From positions 248,001 to 312,000 of the forward strand of contig NC_037318.1 of NCBI RefSeq assembly GCF_000143535.2: a stretch of 64,000 nucleotides of DNA, written 5' to 3'. A program made the position numbers and the translations under genes. Positions 12,314-24,578 of this stretch are shown one piece after another. Position 1 is the first letter of the stretch; the number at the start of each line of letters is the position of its first letter. The DNA is from Botrytis cinerea B05.10. Its lineage: Eukaryota > Ascomycota > Leotiomycetes > Helotiales > Sclerotiniaceae. The notes beneath the pieces were generated by a model that saw only the letters and a program-made list of their open reading frames with translations, was not told the DNA's origin and made no database searches.

Positions 12314-13112
12314 TAATTAAAAGAAATATTAAGAATAGAACCCTTAGTGGATGATCACATGGTATTCTGTCACTGGAATGGGAAGCTAAGGCCAGTAAAC
12401 GTAGTGTTGATTTGACTAAAGAGGTAAGAGTAGAATAGGATTGAGGGAAAGCTCATATGAAGCTTTCCCGGTTCCCATTGAGGCCTAGTGTCGTATGTGA
12501 CTTGAACCCTGCTCAATAAGAAATTTATTATCTCTACTTGTGCGGTAAAGAAATTTTTGTCACTAAACAAGTCGATAAGAGAACCTTTATTGATCTGAAT
12601 ACAGAGTTTCTAAGCGGCGCACAAATTACGACGAACAGAAAGGTCGCTAAGAAAAATCATACTGAATGGCGAGAACAAGTAAAGATAATCAAAGATTGTT
12701 GCTGGAGAGGCAGGATTGCAGCTTTTTGCCTTCAAAACACGTTATAGAGCGAAGGGCTTTGTTACGTAGTCACATTTCAGGATACAAAATATCTAGCCTA
12801 ACCCAAAATGGAGACCACTTGTTTCCATCAAGCTACGCTACGCTACTGAAGTAATTTTATACTAGGAAGAGGTCTTTAAAGAGCATACCAATACAGCTGG
12901 AATGACCAGTACTGAAAGGTTGGCTCACTGAAAAATGATCATTATCGAACTCAGATGGTTGAATTCCTGTCGGAAGCTATCGTCCTGGGTGAGATTCATC
13001 TGGAGAAGAGAAATATTGATCAGAGCGGCTCGTGGCGTAGGGCCGGACGGATATACTTATCTAAGATAGTCAGTCAAATTAAAATAGTGGGTTAAATGAA
13101 GAATGCTTAACC
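12314..13112. other. Intergenic, regulator to P450 remnant
   Basis: No gene recognised. The stretch is moderately AT-rich with short open frames only. The missing 3' end of the P450, including the heme-binding loop, is not found here. Confidence 0.45.
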
Positions 13113-14414
13113 CACAGGTATAAATTTATCGACATAGATATCACCGCCTAGGGGAACAATTCGAGGAAGACTTCCTGGGACTGGATTAGTAAGTTTCAAT
13201 CCTTTATTTATTACCGCATTGAGGTAGGGAAGATCTCGGTGTGTTGCTACTTCAATGTCTTCTTCCCTATGAAAGGTCTTTTAAATTTCACAGACAACTT
13301 TGTCTAATTTTTCTGGGTTCTGAACCAAGTAGAGTAGCGTTCCCGATGTCGATATCGCAGTTGCGTCTGTTCCAACCATCAAGAGAATCGCCAAGTTTGA
13401 TTGAATTTCCTTCAGAGAAATCTTGTGGAAGTCCACACTATCTTTCATGAACGAGGCAACAAATTCCGGCTTTTACTTTTCCAGATTCAAAAATTTATTT
13501 ATTCGATCATTCGCAAGCTCTGAATGTTTTCTATGTATCTCCATCACACTTTTTGGGAATAATTTGAATACTATAGATTCGATTAATGGGTACCATCTAG
13601 TAGCCACTGCGTATACCATTCCTTTCAGGAAAGTATTTAAGGTGTTAGTCCAGGGATGAAGTTCACTATTCGCCAAGGAACCAAAAGATTCGCCCAGCGC
13701 AAGTTTGCCAACGACATCACTGCGAACCAGCTAGCCCATTGAAAAATATCTATGATTGTGCCACTACCTGGAGACTTGGAACTCGTGACTAAGTCATTCA
13801 AGTGATCAATAAGTAGATCTGCAAAAAACTCAATCAGAGGATTTTGATTCCGTAGACTTGTCTCGGTAAATGAAGTACTAAGTTAAGCGCTTTTCGAAAT
13901 CGAGCATGCCGCTCCGCATCAAGAGACGTGACAGTATTCTGAAACATCTCATCCGGTGCTTGAAACGAAATTAATAAATATCTCTTCAAAGGATAAAAAC
14001 ACATCACTCATGCCTTTGTACCATACAGGATCTTTAGTAAGATCTGCATATCCCGGAAGATGTACATAGATTTCATTCCAAGCTTTTTCTTCCGTAAAAG
14101 ATATCTTATCTGGAGCCAAACGAACAACTTCGCCATATCTTTGGTGAATTTTTATTAGGTTTAATGCATGATTGCCTCGCACTAGAGAAATAATATAAGG
14201 TAATCGGCTCGATCCCCATAATATCGGACCTGGAAATTTTCGTAAAAGGTGGAAAAAGAGGTTGTATATCACGGTTACTGATGGGTATTATGGTATCTGA
14301 AAATCAGCACGAGAAATCATGAAATAAACGAGTGTCCAGAGAATGCACCAAGCTGATCGCTGCAAGAGTCAACAGCAGTGTTGGAGACAAGATGGGTCCT
14401 GTGAAATTAATCAT
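13113..14414 (-). pseudogene. Truncated, frameshifted cytochrome P450
   Basis: Remnant of a fungal microsomal P450. Reading leftward: a hydrophobic N-terminal anchor from about 14414 (MINFTGPILS...), the hallmark IYNLFFHLLRKFPGP near 14270, then GEVVRLAPDKISF, WNEIYVHLPG and DAERHARFRKAL. After frameshifts come ELHPWTN and an I-helix block LLMVGTDATA near 13370. The K-helix ExxR motif is mutated to NKGLK near 13220. The frame stops around 13113 before any FxxGxxxCxG heme-binding loop. At least two frameshifts lie between 13680 and 13950, and a TAA interrupts the segment near 13280. It cannot make a working enzyme. Isocyanide synthase loci often include a P450 (yeast DIT1-DIT2 is the classic pair), so this may be a lost tailoring step. 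Confidence 0.82.
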
Positions 14415-16694
14415 AATGGTACCCTTGAAAGCAAAAACGATTTCTTAAGGGCAAGTCCATCAATTGCGAAGTCTTGAATTTAGTAGCTGTTGATCTCAAT
14501 AATGGGGTTACTTTTGATGCGTGTGCTAATTACGATCCTTTTTCCGCCCCGTGGCTGGTTCAACACCAGGACATGCAGTCATCCAACATTTATCAAAATG
14601 TTGGCGTTGGAATCCTTCCATATACTCCTACATCAAGAACAGCACTGATAGTGTTGTCGGTACCTGTATATAAGAGACAATGCTTGTAACGCCTTCATCA
14701 ACCACTGATCCAGCGCAAGGGGTCTCCATTGGCGAACATGAGTATTAATTGATTCTAAGACTTTTCTTCTGTCAATCGAAGAATTTAAACATTAAGAAGT
14801 GAAATAACAGTTTGAAACAGTTTGAAAATGGAGTCATATTTTAGAATGATATCATACGATTAGCGGTATTATTGACGGGCTGTAAGATTATCTGTCGTAT
14901 ACCAACTGCATAATATGTAAGTGACAACATATCAACTCTGCATTTATCTCTCTTTGCGAGTATCAATTCCCACTTAAACAAATTGATCTACGTGAACCTG
15001 CAGTCAACTGCCTTCACATTTGAGCCATTATCTGTTAATAGCAGGTCTCGTACCAGAGCACTAGCAGCCCAAATTTCTATCATCCCCTCTCACACAGGAG
15101 AAACGTCCAAAACCTTTCCCCTTCTATTTGCGGAACAGCCTCTCACTATCTTCCATATATGACCAACCACCTGCTAAATTCATGTCAATAAATTGTATAC
15201 CCACGACACGATTTTCACAAATCACTCGTTCTGCCACATTCGTACGAAAGTAAATTGCCTCTTTAGTGGGAACCAACAGTTGGACAGAAAAACTTTTCAG
15301 GAAGCGCATTCAAATATTGCATAATTTTATCTGCCATACACGATACATAAACTTGGGTGATAATCAAAAGAGATTGTGTCATTCGTTACGCCATTGTAAA
15401 ATGAAACGCATGGAAAATTTCTTAAACTCTGCAGCTTTTCCCCTCTAGTCAATCACCACCAGCGAACTAACACACACCACACCGTGAGTATCATCAACCC
15501 AGGACAACAAAATCGAAAATCAGTATTCCGGGCCTCACAGATCTCCACTTGGTAACCTCAGCAATGTAATCTTCATCCACCTCCGCAGCCATCCATATAA
15601 CGTCAAGCAAGCCAAACATCTCGAGTGAACAAACCCCCATATATCTCACCAAAGATACCAAAGACACTAGCCTGATTATTCGACACAAATGTGAATATAT
15701 GCTAGCCATCTATCAAAGAAGAAGGAGAAAGAGTAGATATTCATCCAAATCCAATGAATTCTCGACACCACTCCAAGGCTCGGCCGGACATGAGCAGTGA
15801 AACATTGGTACGTATAGTAAACATTTCTCAACTCCCCCATCGAAATGCCAGGGAAAAACTATGAGAATCAAGCCACCTTCTATCCGAATCTCAATATTCT
15901 CCCAGCATATTGATATTTTTATTTATGCATACATCTTCTATCCATCTATTATTCCCAAGCCATCCTACTCCCCGCCCCATAAACTTAACCCAATCCCAAA
16001 ACCCTCCATCCCACTCAGCAGTGTAACTAACTATCTCGATACACGATATCACAAATGCCTATCTGCCTACCTACTCACCCCCCTATCCTCCTACTCCCCT
16101 ACCTACCTACCCAAGTATCCACTCAAACCACCACATCAAATTCCCAATTCACCACCACCCATACTGGCACATCGTATCGCGTGCGGTAAACCCAAATCCC
16201 TAGATAGACATCCCAGTCCATCAATCCAGAATAACCAAGCTCATATTTCGAAACCCATACGTACAAAAGTACGCAAGCATAATCTATTTATTCTTTTTCT
16301 ATTTAAAAAAAGCACCTTAGATCATACAATTTTATGATATCATGTCACTTAACATCACATCACATCTCATCCCATCTCATCTCATCATTTCCATCGCAAA
16401 GTAATATTCGTCCAAGCCTGTTGTTAATATGTCAATTTTAATTGTGTATTGTATTAAAAGAAAAATTGAAGAAGAGTGAATAGAGGGGAGAAAGTTTAGC
16501 TATGGTATTGTATACTTACTTACTTACGAACGGGTAAGTTTTAATGTGGATGGCAAGGAAGTCAGGAGTTGAGTAGGAAAATCCTAAGCAAGCAAGCAAA
16601 CATAGAAGAAATAAAACCCAATTTCAAAAATCAGATGATCTAACTCACCTATTCCCCATCAAATAATCATTACCACACCTACCTACCTACCGAC
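14415..16694. other. Gene-poor spacer with C/T-rich and simple-repeat DNA
   Basis: No supported gene. The proline/serine-rich open frame at 15861-16337 is a product of pyrimidine-rich low-complexity DNA. Simple repeats include CTAC runs around 16090-16110 and 16676-16692 and CATCT/CATCA pentamers around 16350-16385. The right part is probably the 3' untranslated region of the RING gene. Confidence 0.45.
16345..16386. repeat. CATCT/CATCA pentamer microsatellite
   Basis: Imperfect 5-bp repeats of the type CATCA, CATCT and CATCC run through this stretch, just 3' of the RING-finger gene. Confidence 0.6.
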
Positions 16695-17699
16695 TCACTC
16701 AAAATCCCTCGGATCATAAATCTCCCAAACCTCTTCCTCCGCACCAACCTCATCATCTCTCATTCCTCTCTCCTCTCCTCTTCTCACCCCCCTCACAAAC
16801 TCATCCCTCATCCTCGCAAACAGCACTCTCGCTCTATCTAACCTCTCGCTCGCCCTCGGCCTCTCCTCCATCCACTCCCTCAACGGCGTACTATACTGCG
16901 CCATCGCAATATGCGCATGATCCAAGCGCATCGTGACGCTTTCCTGCATGGACAGCGCAAGATCGATGAACTCCTGATCGCCTGATAGAACTGCGCGTTG
17001 GAGTTCCTGGAAGGCGAGTTGGACGTTGTGTTCTGCGTCGTGTTTGGCGGCATTGGCTTCGTAGGAGACGCGTGCTTGGTTGATTATTTTGGTGTCGAGG
17101 GAGCGGAGGGTGGAGAGCGCGGTGATATAGGTTGCTTCGGCGTGTTGCACTGTTGCGGAACTGGAAACTCGGGGAGGAGGGGAATGGTATCTATCGGGTG
17201 GTGAGGAAAATCTTCTTGGTGAATACTGTCTTCTCGACGATGGTCTCCTGACTGGCGAGACATGGAGGGGAGGAATAGAAGCACTAAAATTCCCCGGCAC
17301 ATCAAGTGGCATGGGTTCGAGCTCTTCTCCAACATTTCCCTCGAGATGATTATCTTCATTTCCACCTCCATAATCCGCCTGGGCTTGCATCATTTGTTCT
17401 CTCTCATCAACAGCTCTATCTCTGATGCGTCTCGCAGCGTTATTGATCTGTCTAATCCTATCCCTTGCCGCTTCCCTTACGCCACCAGTTATGTTACGAA
17501 TTTCCTCGCGGCAAATGGGGCAGGTTGTGTGATCTGCGTCAAGCCATCGTTGAACACATTCTCGATCAAAAACGTGATTGCACGCAGTTTTAACTGGTTC
17601 TCCGTTTTCTCCAGCACCGAGATTGTCTTGACAGATCGCACAGGTGCGTTGGTCTCCTGGGAGAGAACTTACATTAACTCTGGTCAATTGTGGTGGCAT
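16695..17699 (-). CDS. RING-finger protein, probable E3 ubiquitin ligase
   Basis: Single-exon gene of 334 residues. An N-terminal RING domain spans residues about 20-63 with ligands C20, C23, C40, H42, D45, C48, C60 and C63. The usual second histidine of a RING-H2 finger is replaced by Asp45 (CNHVFDREC), an arrangement that can still bind zinc. After the ring is a charged helical stretch (about 70-105), a Pro/Ser/Arg-rich low-complexity linker (150-185), and a long helical C-terminal region (190-320) that could form a coiled coil. It should act as a ubiquitin ligase; the substrate is unknown. It appears intact, and long pyrimidine-rich DNA lies 3' of it. Confidence 0.82.
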   Translation of the reverse strand: MPPQLTRVNVSSLPGDQRTCAICQDNLGAGENGEPVKTACNHVFDRECVQRWLDADHTTCPICREEIRNITGGVREAARDRIRQINNAARRIRDRAVDEREQMMQAQADYGGGNEDNHLEGNVGEELEPMPLDVPGNFSASIPPLHVSPVRRPSSRRQYSPRRFSSPPDRYHSPPPRVSSSATVQHAEATYITALSTLRSLDTKIINQARVSYEANAAKHDAEHNVQLAFQELQRAVLSGDQEFIDLALSMQESVTMRLDHAHIAMAQYSTPLREWMEERPRASERLDRARVLFARMRDEFVRGVRRGEERGMRDDEVGAEEEVWEIYDPRDFE

Positions 17700-18530
17700 C
17701 TTAATAACGCGAAGAGGGGTACCAAGAAAATAGAGTTGGGTTGTATTGATAGTTGTGATTTCTGTGGTTGTGAGTGCTAGTAGATGAGTTAATATAAACG
17801 AACATTGTACCTATCGCACTCGATACTTGACACGTTTAAAAGGCATTGTTTTGAACATGTATTCGACTTCTTATTAAGAAAAAGACCTAATTATATGATC
17901 CAGCTCGGAAAGTCTCAATCTTAGGCAGCTGCTGAAAGAATCGTAAACCAAAACACATGAACAATAACGTGGAAGCTTGTAGGAGCCTCAACGATTCTGA
18001 CGAAGGGAACAAAGAAGCCGATTGCCAACATTCCGCTGTTCATCGAGATAAAGAAAGTAAACGGCTTCACAAGCACATTGTGGATTGCATTCATTAAATC
18101 TCGAAACTTCTGAATTGAGCTAATCGCTTAGAAATAAGTGAGGTGCTCTTGAGGGGCACAAACATGGTATCTTCTCAAAGAAATTAAATACCGAAACCCC
18201 CTTCCAGTGAAATTTACCATTGACTTGCTTGTCTGAAAGCTGTGTATGCAGGTTTCCCAAAAGAAAAGATGAGATGATTAAACACATCTCTAAGCAAAAC
18301 CTCTATGCCAGTGTAGTAAACATCTCAAGGTTGACAGCATTTCCCTTCAAATGTGCACTCGAGATCATTAATCGAAATGTCTCAGACCTTGTCATTTGTA
18401 TATATCCCACAACACCGGATCGTGATATCCCAGTCCCCAAAATTGCCTTTATCGTAATGTCGTTGTGCTGCATAAGATGTTTAAGAAGTTATGAAATTTA
18501 TTGCATTTTTTGCAAAGGATACTGTGATTG
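17700..18530. other. Intergenic, RING gene to C2H2 gene
   Basis: Upstream region of the RING gene and 3' flank of the C2H2 gene. The + strand open frame at 18220-18609 runs antisense into the C2H2 gene and shows no domain. Confidence 0.4.
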
Positions 18531-19259
18531 TCAGGTTCGAGCTATCAGATTTGGGGATGGTCCAAAGAGATCAGAGATATCCAAGGCGGGATCTATGAAA
18601 CCATTTTGATATTGTTGAAATCCGTGATTTGGACCACCATGTCCATTCATTTGAGGGCCAGATGAACTGGAATGCCCAGCTAATTGTGCATCATGTTCCC
18701 GTAGTAGAGGATCTAGCGTAGATTGCATCTCTGGTGAATCTTGATGGTCGAGTTTTGTTGGCATCTGGGGGAGCCGAGGCTCAGTAGTATAATTTTGCGC
18801 ATTAGCAACCATCGAATCTGCGAATGGTTCAGACTCAGCATCTAAATCTGGAGATGATGGTTGTAAGGGGGGAGGAGGTTGTTGACGTCGTGGATTTTCG
18901 ACGCGGTGAAAAGACTTTTCATGTCGTATGACGACATCCCTAGATAAGAAATTAGTCAAAACGATCTTCCACGACGACGAACATCAGAGTCGCGCAATAT
19001 TCAACATACTTTCGCGCGTATCTCCGACCGCATAATCTGCAAGGGAATGGTTTTTCCTGGGTATCTAGAGGTTGAACTCGTATCAACAAAGGAACTTGCA
19101 TGACTCGCACGATCGATTGTACTCACGGCCACGTTCATGCCTTGAACAATGCTCACTTCTCTTAAACACTCTCTGGCACACCGAGCAAGTGTAGATACGT
19201 GGCTGCTTCTGGACTCGGTTGGCCCTACTAGTGGTAGTACTATGCTGTCTCGAATTCAT
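18531..19259 (-). CDS. Short two-finger C2H2 zinc-finger protein
   Basis: Three exons (19259-19127, 19064-19010, 18939-18531) join to 198 residues. The introns are 62 and 70 nt, GT-AG. Splicing builds two tandem C2H2 fingers: CSVCQRVFKRSEHCSRHERGH, with the classic HTQEKPF linker created at the first junction, then CRLCGRRYARKDVVIRHEKSFH across the second. A Gln/Pro/Ser-rich tail follows and ends in DLFGPSPNLIART. Related fungal regulators with this finger pair usually continue for several hundred residues into a Fungal_trans domain. None is visible downstream, so this is either a naturally short form or a gene truncated after the tail. It is probably a nuclear DNA-binding protein; targets are unknown. 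Confidence 0.72.
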
Positions 19260-20894
19260 GATTCAATCGAGGCTGAGATGGAGTAATAATGGGTGACTGT
19301 GTAATCTTGGAGAGAGCCCAGGAAAAGATGCTGGATGGCCGATGAAATTGATGGCCGTCAGACAGGAATACTGAAGACAAGGGATATATGACGGATGAGT
19401 AATTGTCTATCGGAACCAAGCTATGTTGCTGTGTAGTTGATATGGATCTTGGTGGCAGGAGCAGGTAGGCAAGAGTTGAAGGTTAATCGGTACATTTGGA
19501 AAGAACGGTTAACCTTAGCGGGGTAGATAAGAGACTAGCCCATTTGTGGCCGCAGGTATTTTTTTGTGGTTTTTTGCGAATTACGATGGCTCTCTGATCA
19601 ATCTGGGTTCCATGGTAATCTGGCGGGGATGACACGCACAGCACAGACTTTTATACATGAATGTCCGGTGCTGATGTAAAAATATATAACCATTTTAGCA
19701 TTCGATATAAATCACGCTCCCATATTTGATCTTGTTTTACGGATTTATCTATCGGGTCACCATTGGCAATAACGATGCTGAAATGCCAACTTCGAATATA
19801 CCGGCACATGCCGACACGCCCATTCTTTCAAGCAGTGGCTGTCTCGGCTTCCGTATTATTTACATGCCACACTGGGTTGTCGGGAGAGCTTTAGTCGCGG
19901 CAAGCGCAATGCTAGACAGATACTGGGAAAAGAGTCATAAACACCCAATGGGTGACTGGATTCTGTTGGGCTCTTTTCGGCAGAACTTATCGCATTCGGC
20001 ACGACCAATCATATTAGTCATATCTAAAACACGTGCCCACAGACTTCGATAGTACGATGCGATACCATATCTGCTGGGTATCTAGTTCGACACAACTGAA
20101 CCCAGTCTACCCAGTTCAACACAACGCAATGCAGTTCATTCCACATTAGGGTATTGCCGATAAGAAGAAGGAGGTGCTGCAACTTGCAAGATCAGCAATC
20201 GAGTCCCAGGAGATCACTTCAACTCGAACCATGATGCAAACCCTGCTCTCGGTATACCGACAGCCATCCAGCGCATCATTTGACGCTTGTGGCTTTCCTT
20301 CGGACGGGCAGAAATTTTAAGGTTTGAAATTACGGCCATACATCGGTAAGGACTTCATCAGAGCACCATGCACATAATCGCATTGGCTCTGAAATGAGCC
20401 ATGGGATGATGCCAAGAAATCTTAAAGTTCCTCGAAGGTCCAGGAATCTGGTCGACGACGAGGTGAAAGATCTGGTAGATGAAGATTTCAACCTTGGCAC
20501 CCCCCAAAAGAATCTCTAGCATGTTTCATACATACGAAAGAAACAAAGTAGGGCCTTTCATGCCTTCTGGAAGCACCAAATTCATCAATTTTCACCACCC
20601 CTTTTCAGCATCATTTTTTCCGTTCTTGGCACTTACGTTTCACGGTGTTAACCCAAATTGCAATGGACATTGGCAAATGCTTCAAGACTACGGACAAATT
20701 ACAAATTATGTGCCACCGTCGATGACTGTGCCCAGATGCCAAGTGATATTGATAGATAGATCCACCAGGACGGCACATTCGACGATCCAGTCCCATAATT
20801 CTTCAGTATAAGTATTTAGCCATGTCTTTTGATGGGTGCTTTACTTGGCTGGATCTATGTCTGTTCATTTTTATAAGCTATAAACAAAGCAACA
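19260..20894. other. Intergenic, C2H2 gene to lactonase
   Basis: Shared upstream region of two divergent genes. Open frames at 19726-20052 and 20479-20811 have no recognisable domain and are not called. A GCGGGG word near 19518 fits the CreA consensus SYGGRG, but a single short match means little. Confidence 0.4.
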
Positions 20895-22083
20895 ATGTAC
20901 TCGAGAGATATTCTTCCAACTTTGGCCATTGCCACTGGTGCCTTGGCTCAAGATGCAGTATATGTAAGTACAGAGTGATGGCAACAGCTATGACCCCAAA
21001 CTAATGACCCCTTATTAGACCTACACCGCCGATACAATCACCACTTTGGATTTGTACAATGTTAGCAATGCCTCACCATTCCAAGTCTACAATGAATCTT
21101 TTACTTCAATCCTTGGAGACGCGCCAGCCATCAGCAATATCCTAAATTCTTCTTTTCCTCAATTCCATGAAGCCGCTATCTTTTTCGATGAATCTACTCT
21201 TTTCGTCACGAGTAACCAATATGCCTCAAATAGCAGCTCTCCTGCCACTAACAACAAAGCGATTTCCATTACTCGTTTAGATAAATCCGGTGATTCATGG
21301 GCCGCTACTGTTATTGAGCCAGAAGGAACCCTTACCCTCGCAAACGGAGGAGCAAAGTATAACGATGGTCTCGTAATCTGCGACCAAGGATCCATGACAG
21401 CACCCGGTGGTCTTGTCTTCATGAATTCCACAGCTCCTTATACTACAACAACCATCATCAACAACTACTACGGCGTTGAATTCAACTCACCCAACGATGT
21501 CCACGTGACAAGCGACGGAGCCTTATGGTTCACAGATCCATCATACGGTTCCTGGCAAGGAATCCGTCCTCAACCCTTACTTCCACCTCAAGTTTACCGC
21601 TACATGCCAGGTACAAATGACATTCGTGTCGTTGCGGATGGTATCCAAGAACCAAATGGTATCACATTTAGTCCCGACGAAAAAACCGCCTACATTACCG
21701 ACGGAACCGGCAATGCCACTGCCCCTACTGCCCCAAGAGCCATTTACGCATACGATGTGATCACTCGTGGAGGTGAACCAGCTCTTGCTAATAAGAGAAT
21801 GTTTGCAGTACCACAAACAGGTCTCCCAGATGGCATTAAAACTGATAATGCAGGAAATGTATATGCAGGATGCGGAGACGGAGTCAATGTTTGGAACGAG
21901 GGAGGTGTTTTGCTTGGAAAAATTGCAGTAGATGGTGGTTCCGCAAACTTTATTCTCGGAAATGAGGGAGATAAAATGCAAGTGTGGTTATTGAATGAGA
22001 AGAAACTTTGGCAAGCCAATTTGGGTTTGGTTAATGGTGTGGATGGTATTGATTCCGCGAGGAATGGTACAGTTAGAAGATAA
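20895..22083 (+). CDS. Secreted SMP-30/gluconolactonase-like protein
   Basis: Two exons (20895-20963, 21019-22083) joined across a 55-nt GTAAGT...TTAG intron give 377 residues. Exon 1 encodes almost exactly a signal peptide (MYSRDILPTLAIATGALAQ), so the protein is probably secreted. The mature part is a six-bladed beta-propeller of the SMP-30/gluconolactonase/LRE-like family. Signature strands include FNSPNDVHVTSDGALWFTDP (around 175-195), EPNGITFSPDEKTAYITD and LPDGIKTDNAGNVYAG. The Asn and Asp of SPND, EPNG and LPDG are the usual metal-site positions. Several N-glycosylation sequons (NSS, NAT) are present. The likely activity is hydrolysis of a lactone; the substrate is unknown. Confidence 0.85.
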
Positions 22084-24223
22084 TTTGGCATCCTGTAGGA
22101 TAGGGAATTGTAGGATTATGGAGGAATGATAGCATGGTTTAAAAGTGTAATTAAAAAAATAGCTGCAGGTGTTGATACTTTGGTATAGCTATGCATATGC
22201 ATATCAGGTAGATTAATATGAACAAAATGCTTATCACTCAACCATACGCTTTCCATTCATGCATGCATCTCCTCCACTCGATGCATAACATATATACATA
22301 TGCACACACATGTATACACACACACACACACATACACAAAATACCACATAGTCGTACGATCAAAAAGTATGCAACTCCAAAGCTAGATGCACACACACAC
22401 AAGATAATAGATAAACCACAATAGAAGTCTTACAATCCAAATCTCCCATAACAGCAAACCTGCAGATACTTCCCAACAACCCGAATATGGTCCTGAATCT
22501 CCATCCATTCATCCCCCTATCCATCCATCCCTTCACACCGCCACCCGCCTCCCACGATAGCATATCAATGTGGAGAGCTGTTTCGTGCAGTGCGGCAGGC
22601 ACTCCATAGGATAATAGGTGGTCCGGGAGATGGATGTGGAGATGGAGATGGAAGTATAAAAGTGCCAATAGTGTGTGGGGGGTGGGGCACACCAGATTTT
22701 CCTCTGCGTTTCGTTTCCTCTCGGGATCGTATCCGAATGTTTGGATGGATGGATGGATGTGCGTGGTGGTGGTGGTGGGGTTATTATTCCGGGCCGGGCC
22801 TGGCACCTGGTACTTCCTCACGATGAAGGTAAGGGATGGGATGGGATGAGATGGGATGGGATGGTGGGGTTGAATGGTTGGATAGACGGATGGCATGATA
22901 ATGATAGTGATAATGATAATGATAATGATAATTCATGGTGGGATGATGGATAACCCTACCCATCAGGTATGTGGGGTTAGAGCTGGGAAAATCATACATA
23001 CGGTCTAGAGAGGGGAGCTGTAGCTACCCCGCACTTAGCTTCTTTTTCTTTTTCTTTTTTCCTTTTCTTTTTTTCTTGAGTGTTGGGACTCTTCGTATAA
23101 CGAGGTATGGGTATTTGACGGGTGGTGTATGGATGAATGAGCTGGGTTGGAATATGGTGAGATTTTATACTGGATAGATGGATAGTAGAGTGTATTTGAC
23201 GACGCGCTAGTAATTTATCATTATGTAGGTATTGTGATGGATTGAATATGAAATGAGATGAAAGGGAATCAATTAGTCTTTTATTGTTTTGCGAAGGGGG
23301 GGTGGATGGGTTTTATAGATAGATATATTAATTACTAATATATTTTGATGATTTATTCGTTGCATACATAGTACCTACCTGTCTGTTTACATGATAGGAG
23401 AGAGGAAATATGATATCACGTGAATTTCTATCGGAACGTGATTTATATAAGATGAGAAGGGATGGATTGGGGTGGGTATGAATCACGGGTATTTATCTCG
23501 GTGTAGTATATTTCAGGCATCTATTTGCACGATTCTTTTATCATTGTCTCGAAGTATTCTTTGGAACGTAAGGGAATGAAAAATAGGGGTTGGAGATTTG
23601 TTGCGTGTGTTTGTGAGTATTAGAGGGGGTGGGGAATTATTTCTATGAGTTGCATGTAGCGTGAGGAATAGGGATATCGATGTTTATAGAATTAGTCTTT
23701 TTGTATTTTCTTTGAAATAAAATAAGAGATTTGATATAGAGTGCGTAGATGTTTGTGCTTTAATAGCAATGTGATTCTGATACCCTGGCAATAGATAGAT
23801 TGGAAATAGTTCGGGTTTTCATTTCAAAGAATTTATCTACTGTAAAAATGACAAGTATTTATAAATCATACTCGGAGAATTTGATTCCATTTTGAGCTCC
23901 GTAGGGAATAGAATTTTGCTGGGTTCTTGAATGATGGGGTTTGGTGTGTAATATGTAAAATCTAGGGGAGAATATTGTGGTAATTAGATGACATCATTTG
24001 GATTCGTCGAATCGAGCGGTGATTGCGCTAGTTAGCATTTCGTTTGTCTAGAAAGGACACTAAGATTTTAACTGTTTATGAAACAGCAATCAAGCTTGAT
24101 AAATCCAGGCCCTTTTCCGCATCGCAAGTAATTTGCTACTGATGACTTGGAATGCTTTAGAAGTTAGAAGGCTGGAGACTTCCAAGACATAATCGAACTA
24201 CATAGAGAGCAAGGTCAGACTTA
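22084..24223. other. Gene-free region rich in simple repeats
   Basis: No gene supported. It contains CA repeats (around 22305-22335 and 22390), GGAT/GGGAT runs (22740-22870), a GATAAT array (22899-22932), a T/C-rich tract (23040-23075) and AT-rich DNA. The several short open frames on both strands at 22360-23000 simply follow these repeats. Confidence 0.5.
22899..22932 (+). repeat. GATAAT hexamer microsatellite
   Basis: About five tandem GATAAT units with one GATAGT variant. GGGAT-type repeats lie just upstream at 22830-22865. Confidence 0.7.
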
Positions 24224-24576
24224 AGGCCCGTTCGGATCGATTTTTTAAGCGATATAGAGCTATATTTGTTAGCAATATAGATCCAAATTAGCATTTACCG
24301 AATGCAAATATTATTCAACAATCTATATTGATAATAAAATTGAAAAAAAGTGATTTACCAAATACTAATATTGAATTACAAAAAGCTACAAAATATGAAT
24401 TTACAAATTTTGAAAATTTATATAATAACCTTGTTAAACTTCGTCAAATCTGTAATACAACTTTTATTAGTATCTAATAATATTTATCAATATTTGTTAC
24501 TCTACATTTTGTAGATCTACAAAATTTAGGCTAAATTATTAGTCAACAAATTAAAAAAAGGATCCGAACGGGCCCT
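24224..24576. mobile_element. 353-bp MITE with AGGCCCGTTCGGATC ends and TA duplication
   Basis: A short non-coding element with terminal inverted repeats. The left end AGGCCCGTTCGGATC (24224-) and the reverse complement of the right end AGGGCCCGTTCGGATC (-24576) differ by one G. TA dinucleotides flank both ends (24222-24223 and 24577-24578). The interior is strongly AT-rich with no open frame. The TA duplication suggests mobilisation by a Tc1/mariner-superfamily transposase, which is not present in the element. Confidence 0.75.
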
Positions 24577-24578
24577 TA

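Noticed and set aside
15861..16337. 158-codon Pro/Ser-rich frame
   Set aside because: It results from pyrimidine-rich low-complexity DNA beside the RING gene; no conserved block.
22360..22999. Several His/Trp/Gly-rich frames on both strands
   Set aside because: They follow CA, GGAT and GATAAT simple repeats and overlap each other in different frames.
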